Source: Chthonomonas sp. UBA2387
GTDB taxonomy: Bacteria > Armatimonadota > Fimbriimonadia > Fimbriimonadales > Fimbriimonadaceae
Reading direction: 5' to 3'
Assembly: GCA_002343445.1 (NCBI GenBank)
Contig: DDSP01000025.1
Span: 1 to 64,000, forward strand
DNA: 64,000 nt
Shown here one piece after another: positions 32,975-41,394 of the stretch (positions are counted from its first letter, which is position 1; each line of letters starts with the position of its first letter). The position numbers and the translations under genes were made by a program. The notes under the pieces were generated by a model that worked only from the letters and a program-made list of their open reading frames with translations, ran no database searches and had not been told where the DNA came from.

Positions 32975-34570
32975 ATGGACGTTATCGCAGTCGTCGCGAG
33001 ACGGTTGGGGCGGATGTTCGCGGCCCTGTCTTTCGGGTTGGTGACGGCTGGTGCCTTCGCCCAGCCGGGAACGGTCTGGGCGTGGGGATTCAACGGTGGC
33101 GGGACACTCGGGGACGGGACAAACGTAGACCGCTGGACGCCAGTTCAGGCCCTAGGGCTCTCCAACTTGGTCGCCATCGCGGGCGGCGATTTTCACAACA
33201 TCGCTCTGCGCAACGACGGCACGGTGTGGGCGTGGGGATTAAACAACCTGGGACAACTTGGCGATGGGACGTCTACGACCCGCTTTGTCGCCGTGCAGAC
33301 CCAAGGGCTCTCGAACGTGGTCGCCATCGCGGCAGGCAGGGTTCACGCCTTGGCCCTTGGCAGCGACGGTACCGTGTGGGCATGGGGATCCAACGAATTC
33401 GGACAACTCGGTGACGGGACGACCACGAACCGCTTGGCACCCCTTCAGGTCCAAGGGCTCTCGAACGTGGTCGCCATCGCGTGCGGCCTCGACCACAGCC
33501 TCGTCCTGACCGACGACGGCACGGTTTGGGCGTGGGGGAAGAATGGGTTTGGCCAACTCGGTGACGGGACGGATACGAACCGGAGAACCCCAGTGCAAAC
33601 CCAAGGGCTCTCAAACGTGGTCGCCTTGGCTGCTGGCGGCGATCACAGCCTCGCTCTGCGCGGCGACGGCACGGTCTGGGCGTGGGGAAGCAACGCAGCG
33701 GCCCAACTCGGGGACGGGACGTCAACGAGACGGAGGACACCCATCCAGACCAATGGGCTGACGAACGCGGTCGCCCTGGCTGCCGGCAGCCTATTCAGCC
33801 TGGCTCCGCGCGGCGACGGAACGGTTTGGGCCTGGGGAACGAATTGGTATGGGCAACTCGGGAACGGTACGGTCAGAACCATCGCCTGGACGCCCGAGCG
33901 AGTTCAAGGGCTCTCGGACGTGACTGCCATCGCCGCCGGTTGGGATCACAGCATCGCCGTACGTGGGGACGGCACCGTGTGGGCGTCGGGAAGGAACGAG
34001 TACGGTCAACTCGGGGACGGGACGAACATCGATCGCTCTACGCACGTGCAGACCCAGGGCCTCTCCAACGTGGTTGCCCTGGCGGGTGGCTGGTCTCATA
34101 GCGTCGCTCTGACTGGCGTTTCGGTGAGCGGCTCGATCAACCTTCAAAACTTAGCCGCCTCGCCTGAAGGGATGCGGGTGAGGGTCGAGCTTCGGGAGTT
34201 GGGTTCCACCACACCACTCTTTGCCCGAACCGTGAGCCTCGCAGCCAGCGGATCGTTCACCTTGGCGGTACCATTCCAAGGAGACTTTGACATCGCAGCG
34301 AAGGGCCCGAACTGGCTTCGACAGACGCTGGGCGCGGTCGAGATCGGGTACTCGGGAGTCTCGGGTCTTTCGTTTACGCTGATCAATGGCGACGTGAATG
34401 GAGACAACACGGTCAACATCGCCGACTTTCTGGCACTGAGGGCCGCTTTCGGCTCGACGCCGGGTACCGAAGCGTGGCTCGCGGGCGCCGACCTCAACAA
34501 AGACTTGACGGTCAACGTGGTTGACTTCCTGATTCTGCGGAACGGCTTTGGGCGCAGCGACGACCAGTAG
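32975..34570 (+). CDS. Secreted RCC1 beta-propeller protein with dockerin-like C-terminus
   Basis: The 531-residue protein has a signal region (RMFAALSFGLVTAGAFA). Seven RCC1-type repeats of about 50 residues follow (residues about 31-385), each opening GTVWAWG and containing GQLGDGT and a closing G-x-x-H-S-x-A-L. Seven repeats make one closed propeller. A beta-type linker follows. Two dockerin-like calcium loops end the protein (NGDVNGDNTVNIADFLAL and GADLNKDLTVNVVDFLIL). RCC1 repeats in bacteria are often surface-exposed; dockerins anchor to cohesins, none of which is in the window. The DNA of the repeats is itself repetitive. It lies between two 46-bp direct repeats. Confidence 0.85.
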   Translation: MDVIAVVARRLGRMFAALSFGLVTAGAFAQPGTVWAWGFNGGGTLGDGTNVDRWTPVQALGLSNLVAIAGGDFHNIALRNDGTVWAWGLNNLGQLGDGTSTTRFVAVQTQGLSNVVAIAAGRVHALALGSDGTVWAWGSNEFGQLGDGTTTNRLAPLQVQGLSNVVAIACGLDHSLVLTDDGTVWAWGKNGFGQLGDGTDTNRRTPVQTQGLSNVVALAAGGDHSLALRGDGTVWAWGSNAAAQLGDGTSTRRRTPIQTNGLTNAVALAAGSLFSLAPRGDGTVWAWGTNWYGQLGNGTVRTIAWTPERVQGLSDVTAIAAGWDHSIAVRGDGTVWASGRNEYGQLGDGTNIDRSTHVQTQGLSNVVALAGGWSHSVALTGVSVSGSINLQNLAASPEGMRVRVELRELGSTTPLFARTVSLAASGSFTLAVPFQGDFDIAAKGPNWLRQTLGAVEIGYSGVSGLSFTLINGDVNGDNTVNIADFLALRAAFGSTPGTEAWLAGADLNKDLTVNVVDFLILRNGFGRSDDQ

Positions 34571-34589
34571 TGGCTGAGTCCAGACCTGA

Positions 34590-34635
34590 CGGGCCAATCG
34601 GCGCGTCCCGGCTCCCACGAAGTCGAAATCGGCCA
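34590..34635. repeat. 46-bp direct repeat, right copy
   Basis: Second copy of the repeat at 32856-32901, with two mismatches. It ends 11 bp before the M42 peptidase ATG, so it also supplies part of that gene's promoter region. Confidence 0.9.
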
Positions 34636-34646
34636 AACTGATACCC

Positions 34647-35717
34647 ATGCGCGCCGAATCGCTCGACTTCTTCAAGGCCATCGTCAACGTTCCGTCGCCC
34701 TCCGGGTACGAGGAGCGGGCCGCCGAGATCTTCCGGTCCTACACGGCCGGGTTCGCCGATGCCCAGCACACCGACGTCCACGGCAACGCGTGGGCCGTGG
34801 CCAACCCCGATGCCGCGATGAAGATCATGCTCGCCGGCCACATGGACGAGATCGGCTTCGTGATCCACTACATCAGCGACGAAGGGCTGCTCTACTTCAG
34901 CGGCGTCGGCGGGCACGACAGCTCGATCCCGATCGGCCAGCGTGTGTGGGTGCACGGCAAGGAGCGCGTGGCGGGCATCATCGGCCGCAAGGCGATCCAC
35001 CTGCTCGACGAGGACGAGCGCAAGAAGAAGGTCCAGATCCATGAACTGTGGATCGACATCGGCGCCTCGAACCGGGCCGAGGCCGAAGCGGTCGTTTCGC
35101 TGGGCGACCCCGTGACCTACCAGGTCGAATTCCAGATGCTTCTGGGCGACCGGGCCACGGCGCGCGGGTTCGACAACAAAATGGGCACGTTCATCGTGGC
35201 CGAGGCGCTGCGTCTACTCAAGCAGGATGGCGGCCTCGATCCGGGTGTCGGCGTGTACGCCGTGGCCACGGTGCAGGAGGAGATCGGGTTGCGTGGCGCG
35301 CGGACGTCGGCGTTCACCATCGGCGCGCAAAGCGGCCTGGCCGTGGACGTGAACCATGCGACCGACTATCCGACGGTGCCCAAGACCCGCTACGGCCAGT
35401 TGGACATCGGCAAGGGCCCCTCGGTGATGCGCGGCGCGAACGCCAACCCCAAGGTGTTCCAGATGATCCGCGAGGCCTGCGAGCGCGAGGACATCCCGTA
35501 CCAGGTGGACGTGGCCCCCGGCGGCACGGGCACGGATGGAAACGCGATGCAGCTCAACCAGGGCGGCATGGCCGTGGGCATCGTGGGCGTCCCGTTGAGG
35601 TACATGCACACGCCGTGCGAATTGCTGAGCCTGAAGGACGTCGAGGACTGCGCCCGCTTGATGGCGGCTTATTGCCGGTCGGTGACGCCGGATACGGACT
35701 TCACGCCGCGACTGTAG
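34647..35717 (+). CDS. M42-family metallo-aminopeptidase
   Basis: This 356-residue cytoplasmic peptidase belongs to the M42 (glutamyl/TET aminopeptidase) family, which forms dodecameric tetrahedra. Metal-binding and catalytic residues are all present: AGHMDEIGF (His65, with the Asp two residues on), ARGFDNKMG (bridging Asp), VQEEIGLRGA (catalytic Glu and ligand Glu), AVDVNHATD and the final YMHTPCE histidine. It trims small peptides. Upstream of the ATG is a weak CAAACT with a 7-bp spacer, inside the 46-bp repeat region. The downstream neighbour is rplK. Confidence 0.93.
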   Translation: MRAESLDFFKAIVNVPSPSGYEERAAEIFRSYTAGFADAQHTDVHGNAWAVANPDAAMKIMLAGHMDEIGFVIHYISDEGLLYFSGVGGHDSSIPIGQRVWVHGKERVAGIIGRKAIHLLDEDERKKKVQIHELWIDIGASNRAEAEAVVSLGDPVTYQVEFQMLLGDRATARGFDNKMGTFIVAEALRLLKQDGGLDPGVGVYAVATVQEEIGLRGARTSAFTIGAQSGLAVDVNHATDYPTVPKTRYGQLDIGKGPSVMRGANANPKVFQMIREACEREDIPYQVDVAPGGTGTDGNAMQLNQGGMAVGIVGVPLRYMHTPCELLSLKDVEDCARLMAAYCRSVTPDTDFTPRL

Positions 35718-35757
35718 ACGTTGGCTTTTGGCGACCTGCCGACAACCCTCCCTCATT

Positions 35758-35780
35758 CCCCTCCCGATCTTCGGGAGGGG
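35758..35780. terminator. 9-bp hairpin after the M42 gene
   Basis: CCCCTCCCG (35758-35766) and CGGGAGGGG (35772-35780) pair around a 5-base loop. No T tract follows. It separates the M42 stop from the rplK promoter, so termination is likely but unproven. The arms resemble those of the hairpin at 59936-59968. Confidence 0.45.
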
Positions 35781-35811
35781 ACGCTTACCGCTTCACCGCC
35801 CGAGTGTCGGG

Positions 35812-35817
35812 TACAAT
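35812..35817 (+). promoter_or_regulatory. -10 element of rplK
   Basis: TACAAT lies about 76 bp before the rplK ATG. The leader contains two small inverted repeats, GCCCC-GCT-GGGGC and GCGGT-TGA-ACCGC. No clear -35 is seen. Confidence 0.45.
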
Positions 35818-35893
35818 CTTCGGGCGTTTGCCCCGCTGGGGCGGTTGAACCGCTTCCATCCCGCTCCGACGGTGCGCACCCACGGATACGATC

Positions 35894-36319
35894 ATGGCCA
35901 AGAAGATTTCGTCTGTCATCAAGTTGAACATCCCCGCAGGGAAGGGAACGCCGGCGCCGCCCGTCGGTCCCGCTCTCGGCGGCGCGGGCATCAACATGAT
36001 GGAGTTCCTGAAGAAGTTCAACGAGCAGACCGCGCCCAAGATGGGCTTCGTCATGCCCGTTGAGATCACCGTCTACGAGGACCGCTCCTACTCGTTCGTC
36101 GTCAAGCAGCCCCTGGTGAGCGACCTCATCAAGCGGGCGGCGGGCATCGACAAGGGCGCGGCCAACCCCAAGACCCAAAAGGTCGCCGTGCTCACGAAGG
36201 ACAAGCTCCGAGGCATCGCCGAGGAGAAGATGAAGGACTTCAACACCACGGACGTCGAGATGGCGATGCGCATCGTGGCGGGTTCGGCCCGCAGCATGGG
36301 CGTCCGCGTCGAAGACTGA
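35894..36319 (+). CDS. rplK: 50S ribosomal protein L11
   Basis: The 141-residue protein is standard L11: KLNIPAGKGTPAPPVGPALGGAGINMMEFLKKFNEQT at the N-terminus, and an rRNA-binding C-terminal domain ending IVAGSARSMGVRVED. It binds the GTPase-associated centre of 23S rRNA and mediates stringent signalling through RelA. In most bacteria rplA (L1), nusG and secE are next to it; here it stands alone between a peptidase and a tricorn-like protease. An 76-base leader with hairpins precedes it, which could be an autoregulatory site. Confidence 0.97.
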   Translation: MAKKISSVIKLNIPAGKGTPAPPVGPALGGAGINMMEFLKKFNEQTAPKMGFVMPVEITVYEDRSYSFVVKQPLVSDLIKRAAGIDKGAANPKTQKVAVLTKDKLRGIAEEKMKDFNTTDVEMAMRIVAGSARSMGVRVED

Positions 36320-36355
36320 TTCGCCCCAACGTGGACGGGAGCGGGGCGGATGCTC

Positions 36356-36361
36356 CACAAT
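36356..36361 (+). promoter_or_regulatory. -10 element, leaderless promoter of the tricorn-like gene
   Basis: CACAAT is followed by 7 bases and the GTG at 36369. Confidence 0.45.
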
Positions 36362-36368
36362 CCAAGGC

Positions 36369-39300
36369 GTGATCGCGCCGCTCCTTCTTGCACTCGCTCA
36401 ACCGGCACCCGCCATCCTGCGTGAGCCCGACCTCCACGGCGAACGCATCGTGTTCCGGTGCGAGGGCGACCTGTGGCTCGGCGACATGGCCACGGGCGAA
36501 ACCAGGCGGCTGACCCGTCACGACGGCGTCGAGCGCTTCCCCCGTTTCTCGCCGGACGGGCGGCACATCGCATTCACCGCCGAGTACGACGGCCCGCGCG
36601 AAGCCTACGTCATGCCCGTCGAAGGCGGGCTGCCCAAGCGTCTCACGTTCACCGGCGATTACGCCAACGTGCTCGATTGGACTCCCGACGGCAAGGGCCT
36701 CCTCGTCCAGACGCGCTCGTTCCCCCGCAGCTTCGCGCTCAAGGTGGTGCCGGTTGCAGGGGGCGTAGCCGAGCGGTTGCCCTTGGAGCTCGCTTCGCAC
36801 GGCTCGTTCTCGCCCGATGGCAAGCGGCTGGCGTTCAACCGGTTTCTGAGATTCGACGACGCTTGGTTCCGCTACAAAGGCGGCCTGAAGAACGACATCT
36901 GGGTAGGCGACCTCGCGGCGAAACGGTTCAAGAAGGTCGCGGTCTCAAATGGCTCGCACGAGTTCCCGGTGTGGGTGGGCGACCGCATCGCCTACGCCGC
37001 CGAGGGTCCGAAAGGTTTCAGCGTGTTGGCGGTTTCGCCCAGCGGCGGCCGCGCGCGTACGTTGGCCGGGCCGTTCCCCGAAGAGGTGCGCTCCCTGCAA
37101 ACCGATGGCAAGCGGATCGTGTTCGAACACGGGTTCTCCGTTTCGGTCATCGAAACCGACGGCAAGGTTCGCGGCATCTCGCTTCCCATCGTCTCGGACA
37201 AGGTCCACGCCCGGCCGTTCGCCACCAACGCTTCGGCGTTCGTGCAGTCCATGAGTCTCGGCCCCACGGGCGCCAGGCTGTTCGTCGAGACGCGGGGACG
37301 CCTCTACTCGGTGCCGGTCAAGCAAGGCGCAGTGGCCCTCGCCGCAAAGGACGGCGTACGCTACCGGATGCCCAAGCTCTCGCCGGACGGCACTCGATTG
37401 GCGTTCATGGGCGACGAGGAGGGCGAGCAGCGCATCTACACCGCCAACCCGGACGGATCGGAGCCCAAACCCATCACTCCTAAGGCCGCGCGAACCCTGC
37501 AGGCCATGTCCTGGTCGCCGGATTCTCAGTGGATTTCCTACGTGGACAGCACGTTCCACCTGCGCATCGTGCGCGCGGACGGCTCGGAAGAGCGCACTCT
37601 CGCTCAGGGCACGGGCAGCAAGTACTGGTATGGGCCCGTCGTCTCTTGGTCGCCTGACAGCAAGTGGCTCGCATTCGAGTCGTTTAATGCCAAGACGTCG
37701 TTCATGCGCACCACCCTCTACCGGCTGGAGGACAAGTCCATCACCCTGCTGGGCGACGGGATGACCAACGACCGCTACCCCGCGTTCAGCCGGGACGGCA
37801 AGTGGCTGGCGTTCACCACGCAGCGCCACGCTGCTCCTCGGTGGGACGCCTGGCTGAACCAACAGATCACCGACAAGCCGTGGAAGGTCGTGCTGCTCGC
37901 CCTCCGCAAGGACGAGGTGTCGCCCTTCGCCCCCAAAAACGACGAGGAGGGCCCCGAGCCCAAGCCCGCCGAAGCCAAGAAGGAGTTCTTCCTCGACCTC
38001 GATGGCCTCTACGAGCGGGCGATCGAGGTGCCCCTGCCTCCGAGCGACGCCTCGCAGGTCGAGGTGGTCGGCGACCGCGTGCTGGTGCAAGACGGCCCGA
38101 CGATCCGCTTCTACGACCTAAAGGCGAAGCAGGCGGGCGTGCTGACTCAGGGCACAGCGTTCGAGGTCAGCGCGGACGGCAAGAAGGTGCTGGTCGGCGG
38201 TTCGGCGCCGCGCGTCGTCGAGCCCACGGGCAACGATCTGCCGCCCACCGCAGGCGTCGTTCCGCTGCCCAACGTGCGCTTCACCGTGGAGCCCGAGGCC
38301 GAATGGCGTCAGATCTTCTGGGACGCTTGGCGTCACTTGCGCGACTTCTTCTACGCCAAGAACATGCACGGGGTGGATTGGAACGCGATCGGCCAGAAGT
38401 ACGCGAGGTACCTGCCTTCGGTGCGCGAACGTGAAGAGCTCACCGACCTCATCCGCTGGATGCAGGCCGAACTAGGCACCAGCCACATGTACCGGAGCGA
38501 GGGCGACATCCGCCGCGCCACCAACACGCTGCCCATGGGCTATCTGGGCTGGGATCTCGAACCCCACGCCAGCGGTTACCCCAAGATCGCCAAGCTTCTT
38601 CGCGGCGACGGCTTCAGCCTCGCCGAACGCTCGCCTCTGCTCGAGGTCGGTCTCGGCGTGCGCGAAGGGATGCACGTGCTGGAAGTCGCTGGAATCTCAG
38701 CGGACAGGCCCGAGTTCGCCGGTGCCCTGGCGGGGCGTGCGGGCGAGACGATCCGGATCGTGGTGAACGACACGCCTTCGCGAGATGGCGCGAGGACCGT
38801 GTTCGTCAAGCCGATCTCCAACGAGAACACCTTGCGCTACCGGGAGTGGGTCCGAACCAACCGCGAGGCCGTGAGCAAGGCCACCAACGGGCGCATCGGC
38901 TACCTGCATTTGCGCGCCATGGTGGACACCGACATGGCCGACTTCGTGCGCCAGTACTTCCCGCAGCGGGACAAGGAGGCGCTGATCATCGACGTCCGGT
39001 TCAACAACGGCGGCAACGTGTCGAACAACATCGCCGCAGTCCTGAAGCAGAAGGTGGTCGCGTTCTTCAACCAACGCAATCTGCCGAACTGGTCGCGACA
39101 GGGCGAGTTCTTCTTGGGGCCGATGGCGTGCCTGATCAACGAGTTCAGCATCTCGAACGGCGAGGAGTTTCCGCACCACTTCAAAGCGCTCGGTTTGGGT
39201 CAGCTCATCGGGCGACGCACCACGGGCGGCGAGGTCGGTTCGGACCCCGGTTGGCCCATGATCGACGGCGCGCAAGTGTTCGTCCCGAACTACGGCGCGT

Positions 39301-39497
39301 GGACACCGAAGGACGGCTGGATCATCGAGGGTCCGGGCGTGTCGCCCGACATCGACGTCGAATCGGACCCCAATGCGTGGGCCGCCGGGCGCGACGCGCA
39401 GCTTCATCGGGCCATCGAATCGCTGCTGGCACAACTCGCCAAGAAGCCGACGGTGTGGCCCGTCGCTCCGCCACCTCCGGTGCGCCGAGGGGAGTAG
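36369..39497 (+). CDS. Tricorn-like protease (S41 family)
   Basis: The 1042-residue protein begins with a signal-like segment (IAPLLLALAQPAPA). It has two beta-propeller regions built of WD40/TolB-like repeats (about residues 20-560: FPRFSPDGRHIAF, LDWTPDGKGLLV, SWSPDSKWLAF, PAFSRDGKWLAF). A helical segment, a PDZ-like region (about residues 720-820) and a C-terminal S41 peptidase core follow. The nucleophile is the serine in FSISNGEEFPHHF, followed by GRRTTGGEVGS. Tricorn degrades peptides to di- and tripeptides in the cytosol; a signal segment suggests this homologue is exported. The GTG start is supported by CACAAT 7 bp upstream. Confidence 0.9.
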   Translation: MIAPLLLALAQPAPAILREPDLHGERIVFRCEGDLWLGDMATGETRRLTRHDGVERFPRFSPDGRHIAFTAEYDGPREAYVMPVEGGLPKRLTFTGDYANVLDWTPDGKGLLVQTRSFPRSFALKVVPVAGGVAERLPLELASHGSFSPDGKRLAFNRFLRFDDAWFRYKGGLKNDIWVGDLAAKRFKKVAVSNGSHEFPVWVGDRIAYAAEGPKGFSVLAVSPSGGRARTLAGPFPEEVRSLQTDGKRIVFEHGFSVSVIETDGKVRGISLPIVSDKVHARPFATNASAFVQSMSLGPTGARLFVETRGRLYSVPVKQGAVALAAKDGVRYRMPKLSPDGTRLAFMGDEEGEQRIYTANPDGSEPKPITPKAARTLQAMSWSPDSQWISYVDSTFHLRIVRADGSEERTLAQGTGSKYWYGPVVSWSPDSKWLAFESFNAKTSFMRTTLYRLEDKSITLLGDGMTNDRYPAFSRDGKWLAFTTQRHAAPRWDAWLNQQITDKPWKVVLLALRKDEVSPFAPKNDEEGPEPKPAEAKKEFFLDLDGLYERAIEVPLPPSDASQVEVVGDRVLVQDGPTIRFYDLKAKQAGVLTQGTAFEVSADGKKVLVGGSAPRVVEPTGNDLPPTAGVVPLPNVRFTVEPEAEWRQIFWDAWRHLRDFFYAKNMHGVDWNAIGQKYARYLPSVREREELTDLIRWMQAELGTSHMYRSEGDIRRATNTLPMGYLGWDLEPHASGYPKIAKLLRGDGFSLAERSPLLEVGLGVREGMHVLEVAGISADRPEFAGALAGRAGETIRIVVNDTPSRDGARTVFVKPISNENTLRYREWVRTNREAVSKATNGRIGYLHLRAMVDTDMADFVRQYFPQRDKEALIIDVRFNNGGNVSNNIAAVLKQKVVAFFNQRNLPNWSRQGEFFLGPMACLINEFSISNGEEFPHHFKALGLGQLIGRRTTGGEVGSDPGWPMIDGAQVFVPNYGAWTPKDGWIIEGPGVSPDIDVESDPNAWAAGRDAQLHRAIESLLAQLAKKPTVWPVAPPPPVRRGE

Positions 39498-39565
39498 GAC
39501 GCGCCCCAGAGACCCAAGCAAGGCGCAGATAGACTGGATCCGATGGCGGTCGAGGGCAGCCGCTC

Positions 39566-39571
39566 GGAGGA
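39566..39571 (+). promoter_or_regulatory. Shine-Dalgarno for a non-AUG start
   Basis: GGAGGA lies 9 bases before an ATC codon at 39581. No ATG, GTG or TTG occurs in frame between the upstream stop at 39530 and the conserved part of the protein. Confidence 0.45.
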
Positions 39572-39580
39572 CCAACCGAC

Positions 39581-40651
39581 ATCTTACGAGAACTCGAAGC
39601 CAACGCGGGCTTTCCCGCCGTTTCGATCCTGTTGGAAACGCACCGGACCAATCCGGAAAACCAACGCGACCCCATCGCGCTCAAGAACCTGGTGACCAAG
39701 GCCGAGGGGCGCATCGGCGAGGTGCTCGACAAGCGGCAGGCGGAGCCTCTGGTCATCCGCTTGAAGGATCTGGCGGCCTCGATTGATCACGAACACAACA
39801 CCGAGGGCCTGGGTCTCTTCGTCGGTGCCGCCTATGAGCGTGCCGTCCGCTTCCCTTACCCGGTGCCCACGCGAGTTCAGCTGGACGAAGCGTTCGCGGT
39901 CCGCGACTTGATCCGCGCCCACCTCCAAAGTCCGCACTATTGGGTGCTGGTCATGAGCGAAAAGCCCACCAGATTGTTCCTGGCAACGCGCGACCATGCA
40001 GACGAGATCACCCGCTTCGGATTCCCCATGACGCATACTGGGCCCGGCGGCGAGGCGCCACTTCCTGGAGGATTCGGCGTGAACACCTCGGCCGTCCGTG
40101 ACGCGCACCGCCGCGAGTTCGTTCGGCGGGTCCTCAAGGGCCTGAGCGAAGCCAACGCGATGGAGGCCTTGCCCGTGCTCGTTTCGGGCACGCAGGACTT
40201 CATGGCCGATCTCGACGTGGTTTCACCCAAGATCGAAGACCTCTTGGCCACGATCGCAGGCAGCTACGACCACCTTTCCGCTCACGACGTGGGACGGCTG
40301 GCGTGGCCCGTGGCCGAGCAGGCGTTCGTCACCCATCGGTCCCTTGCGCTCAAGGAAGTGGCCGCGGCCGTAGGTGCGGGCAAATGCGCCTCGGGACTGC
40401 CTCAGGTCTATGCCGCAGTTCGCGAGGGCAGAGGCCACCTGCTGGTGGTCGAGGAAGGCTACATCGAGCCCGGGTTCATTGATCCAGACACCGGTGATTT
40501 GGCCCTGCGCAGCCTGCCCGAGCCGGACGTTCAGGACGACGTGGTGGACTTGGTCATCCATGAAGCCGTCGAGCGAGGCGGGCGCGTGGTCTTTGTGCCC
40601 CCTGACAGTCTCGCCATGCACCAGCGAATCGCCCTCGTGCTGCGCTACTGA
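39581..40651 (+). CDS. Bacterial archaeo-eukaryotic release-factor-like protein (baeRF3-type)
   Basis: The frame ILRELEANAGFPAVSILLETHRTNPENQRDPIALKNLV is the usual N-terminus of the baeRF3 group: an eRF1-domain relative linked to ribosome rescue or hibernation. The protein continues with an mRF-like core (VFVGAAYERAVRFPYPVP-type hairpin, FGVNTSAVRDAHRREFVRRV) and a C-terminal eL30-like segment ending FVPPDSLAMHQRIALVLRY. A TTG at 39632 would be the first conventional start but cuts off conserved residues. The in-frame candidate with a strong GGAGGA is an ATC at 39581. A sequencing error or a real ATC start would each explain this. The length of 356 residues matches the family. Confidence 0.65.
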   Translation: MLRELEANAGFPAVSILLETHRTNPENQRDPIALKNLVTKAEGRIGEVLDKRQAEPLVIRLKDLAASIDHEHNTEGLGLFVGAAYERAVRFPYPVPTRVQLDEAFAVRDLIRAHLQSPHYWVLVMSEKPTRLFLATRDHADEITRFGFPMTHTGPGGEAPLPGGFGVNTSAVRDAHRREFVRRVLKGLSEANAMEALPVLVSGTQDFMADLDVVSPKIEDLLATIAGSYDHLSAHDVGRLAWPVAEQAFVTHRSLALKEVAAAVGAGKCASGLPQVYAAVREGRGHLLVVEEGYIEPGFIDPDTGDLALRSLPEPDVQDDVVDLVIHEAVERGGRVVFVPPDSLAMHQRIALVLRY

Positions 40652-40656
40652 CCGTC

Positions 40657-40662
40657 TACAAT
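40657..40662 (+). promoter_or_regulatory. -10 element of queC
   Basis: TACAAT lies 10 bp before the ATG at 40673. The space after the upstream stop is only 21 bp, too short for a preQ1 riboswitch. Confidence 0.45.
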
Positions 40663-40672
40663 CTCGGCTGAG

Positions 40673-41350
40673 ATGTCGAAGCGTGCGGTGGTGTTGTTGT
40701 CGGGCGGTCTGGATTCCGCCACCGTGCTCGCGATCGCACGCTCGGAAGGTTACGAGGTGTACGCCTTGACCGTGGAGTACGGCCAGCGTCACGACGACGA
40801 GTTGGCCGCAGCAAGGCGGGTAGCCAAGCGGCTGGGCGCAGCCGCGCACCAGTTCGCCTCGGCTTCGTTGCGGACGTTTGGCGGCAGCGCGCTCACCGAC
40901 GACATCGATGTTCCCAAGGGCTCCGCGGACGAGCCCGTGGGTTCGGGCATCCCCGTCACCTACGTCCCCGCGCGGAACACGGTGCTCCTGAGTCTTGCCT
41001 TGGCGTATGCCGAGTCCATTGGTGCGCACGACCTGTTCATCGGGGTGAATGCGGTGGACTACAGCGGCTATCCCGATTGCCGGCCCGCGTTTGTCGAGGC
41101 GTTCGAGCGGCTGGCCAACGTGGCGACCAAGATCGGGGTAGAAGTCGAGGCGATCCGCGTTCACGCGCCCCTGATGGAGTTGTCGAAGGCGGACATCATT
41201 CGGCGGGGGCTGTCGCTTGGCGTGGACTATGGCCTGACGCTCTCGTGCTACGACCCAGTGGGCGGAAGGCCGTGCGGGGGATGCGATGCCTGTCGCATTC
41301 GGCTGTCGGCGTTCGCCGAGGTGGGCATGCCCGATCCCGGTCAACGGTAG
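40673..41350 (+). CDS. queC: 7-cyano-7-deazaguanine synthase
   Basis: The 225-residue enzyme converts 7-carboxy-7-deazaguanine to preQ0 in queuosine synthesis, using ATP and ammonia. The ATP-binding loop is LSGGLDSATV (about residues 9-18). VEYGQRH, PARNTVLLSLALAYAE and NAVDYSGYPDCRPAF follow. The zinc-binding cysteines are in SCYDP and GRPCGGCDACRIR. Other queuosine genes are not in the window. It is convergent with the ctaF end of the oxidase operon. Confidence 0.96.
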   Translation: MSKRAVVLLSGGLDSATVLAIARSEGYEVYALTVEYGQRHDDELAAARRVAKRLGAAAHQFASASLRTFGGSALTDDIDVPKGSADEPVGSGIPVTYVPARNTVLLSLALAYAESIGAHDLFIGVNAVDYSGYPDCRPAFVEAFERLANVATKIGVEVEAIRVHAPLMELSKADIIRRGLSLGVDYGLTLSCYDPVGGRPCGGCDACRIRLSAFAEVGMPDPGQR

Positions 41351-41394
41351 CCAAAGGGGCTATGGAAGGGGTCATCCTCCGACCTGACCGCGGA

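Noticed and set aside
33067..34115. 150-bp DNA repeats as a possible CRISPR-like or satellite array
   Set aside because: They are in frame with the seven RCC1 repeats of one protein and are explained by it.
35818..35893. L1-binding autoregulatory leader of rplK
   Set aside because: Two small hairpins exist, but I cannot match them to the L1 binding motif and rplA is not adjacent, so I list only the promoter.
39543..39580. ATG 39543 as start of the baeRF-like gene
   Set aside because: It is in a different frame and its translation shows no similarity to the family. It would need a base error.
40652..40672. preQ1 riboswitch upstream of queC
   Set aside because: Only 21 bp separate the upstream stop from the queC ATG, and a TACAAT occupies part of it.
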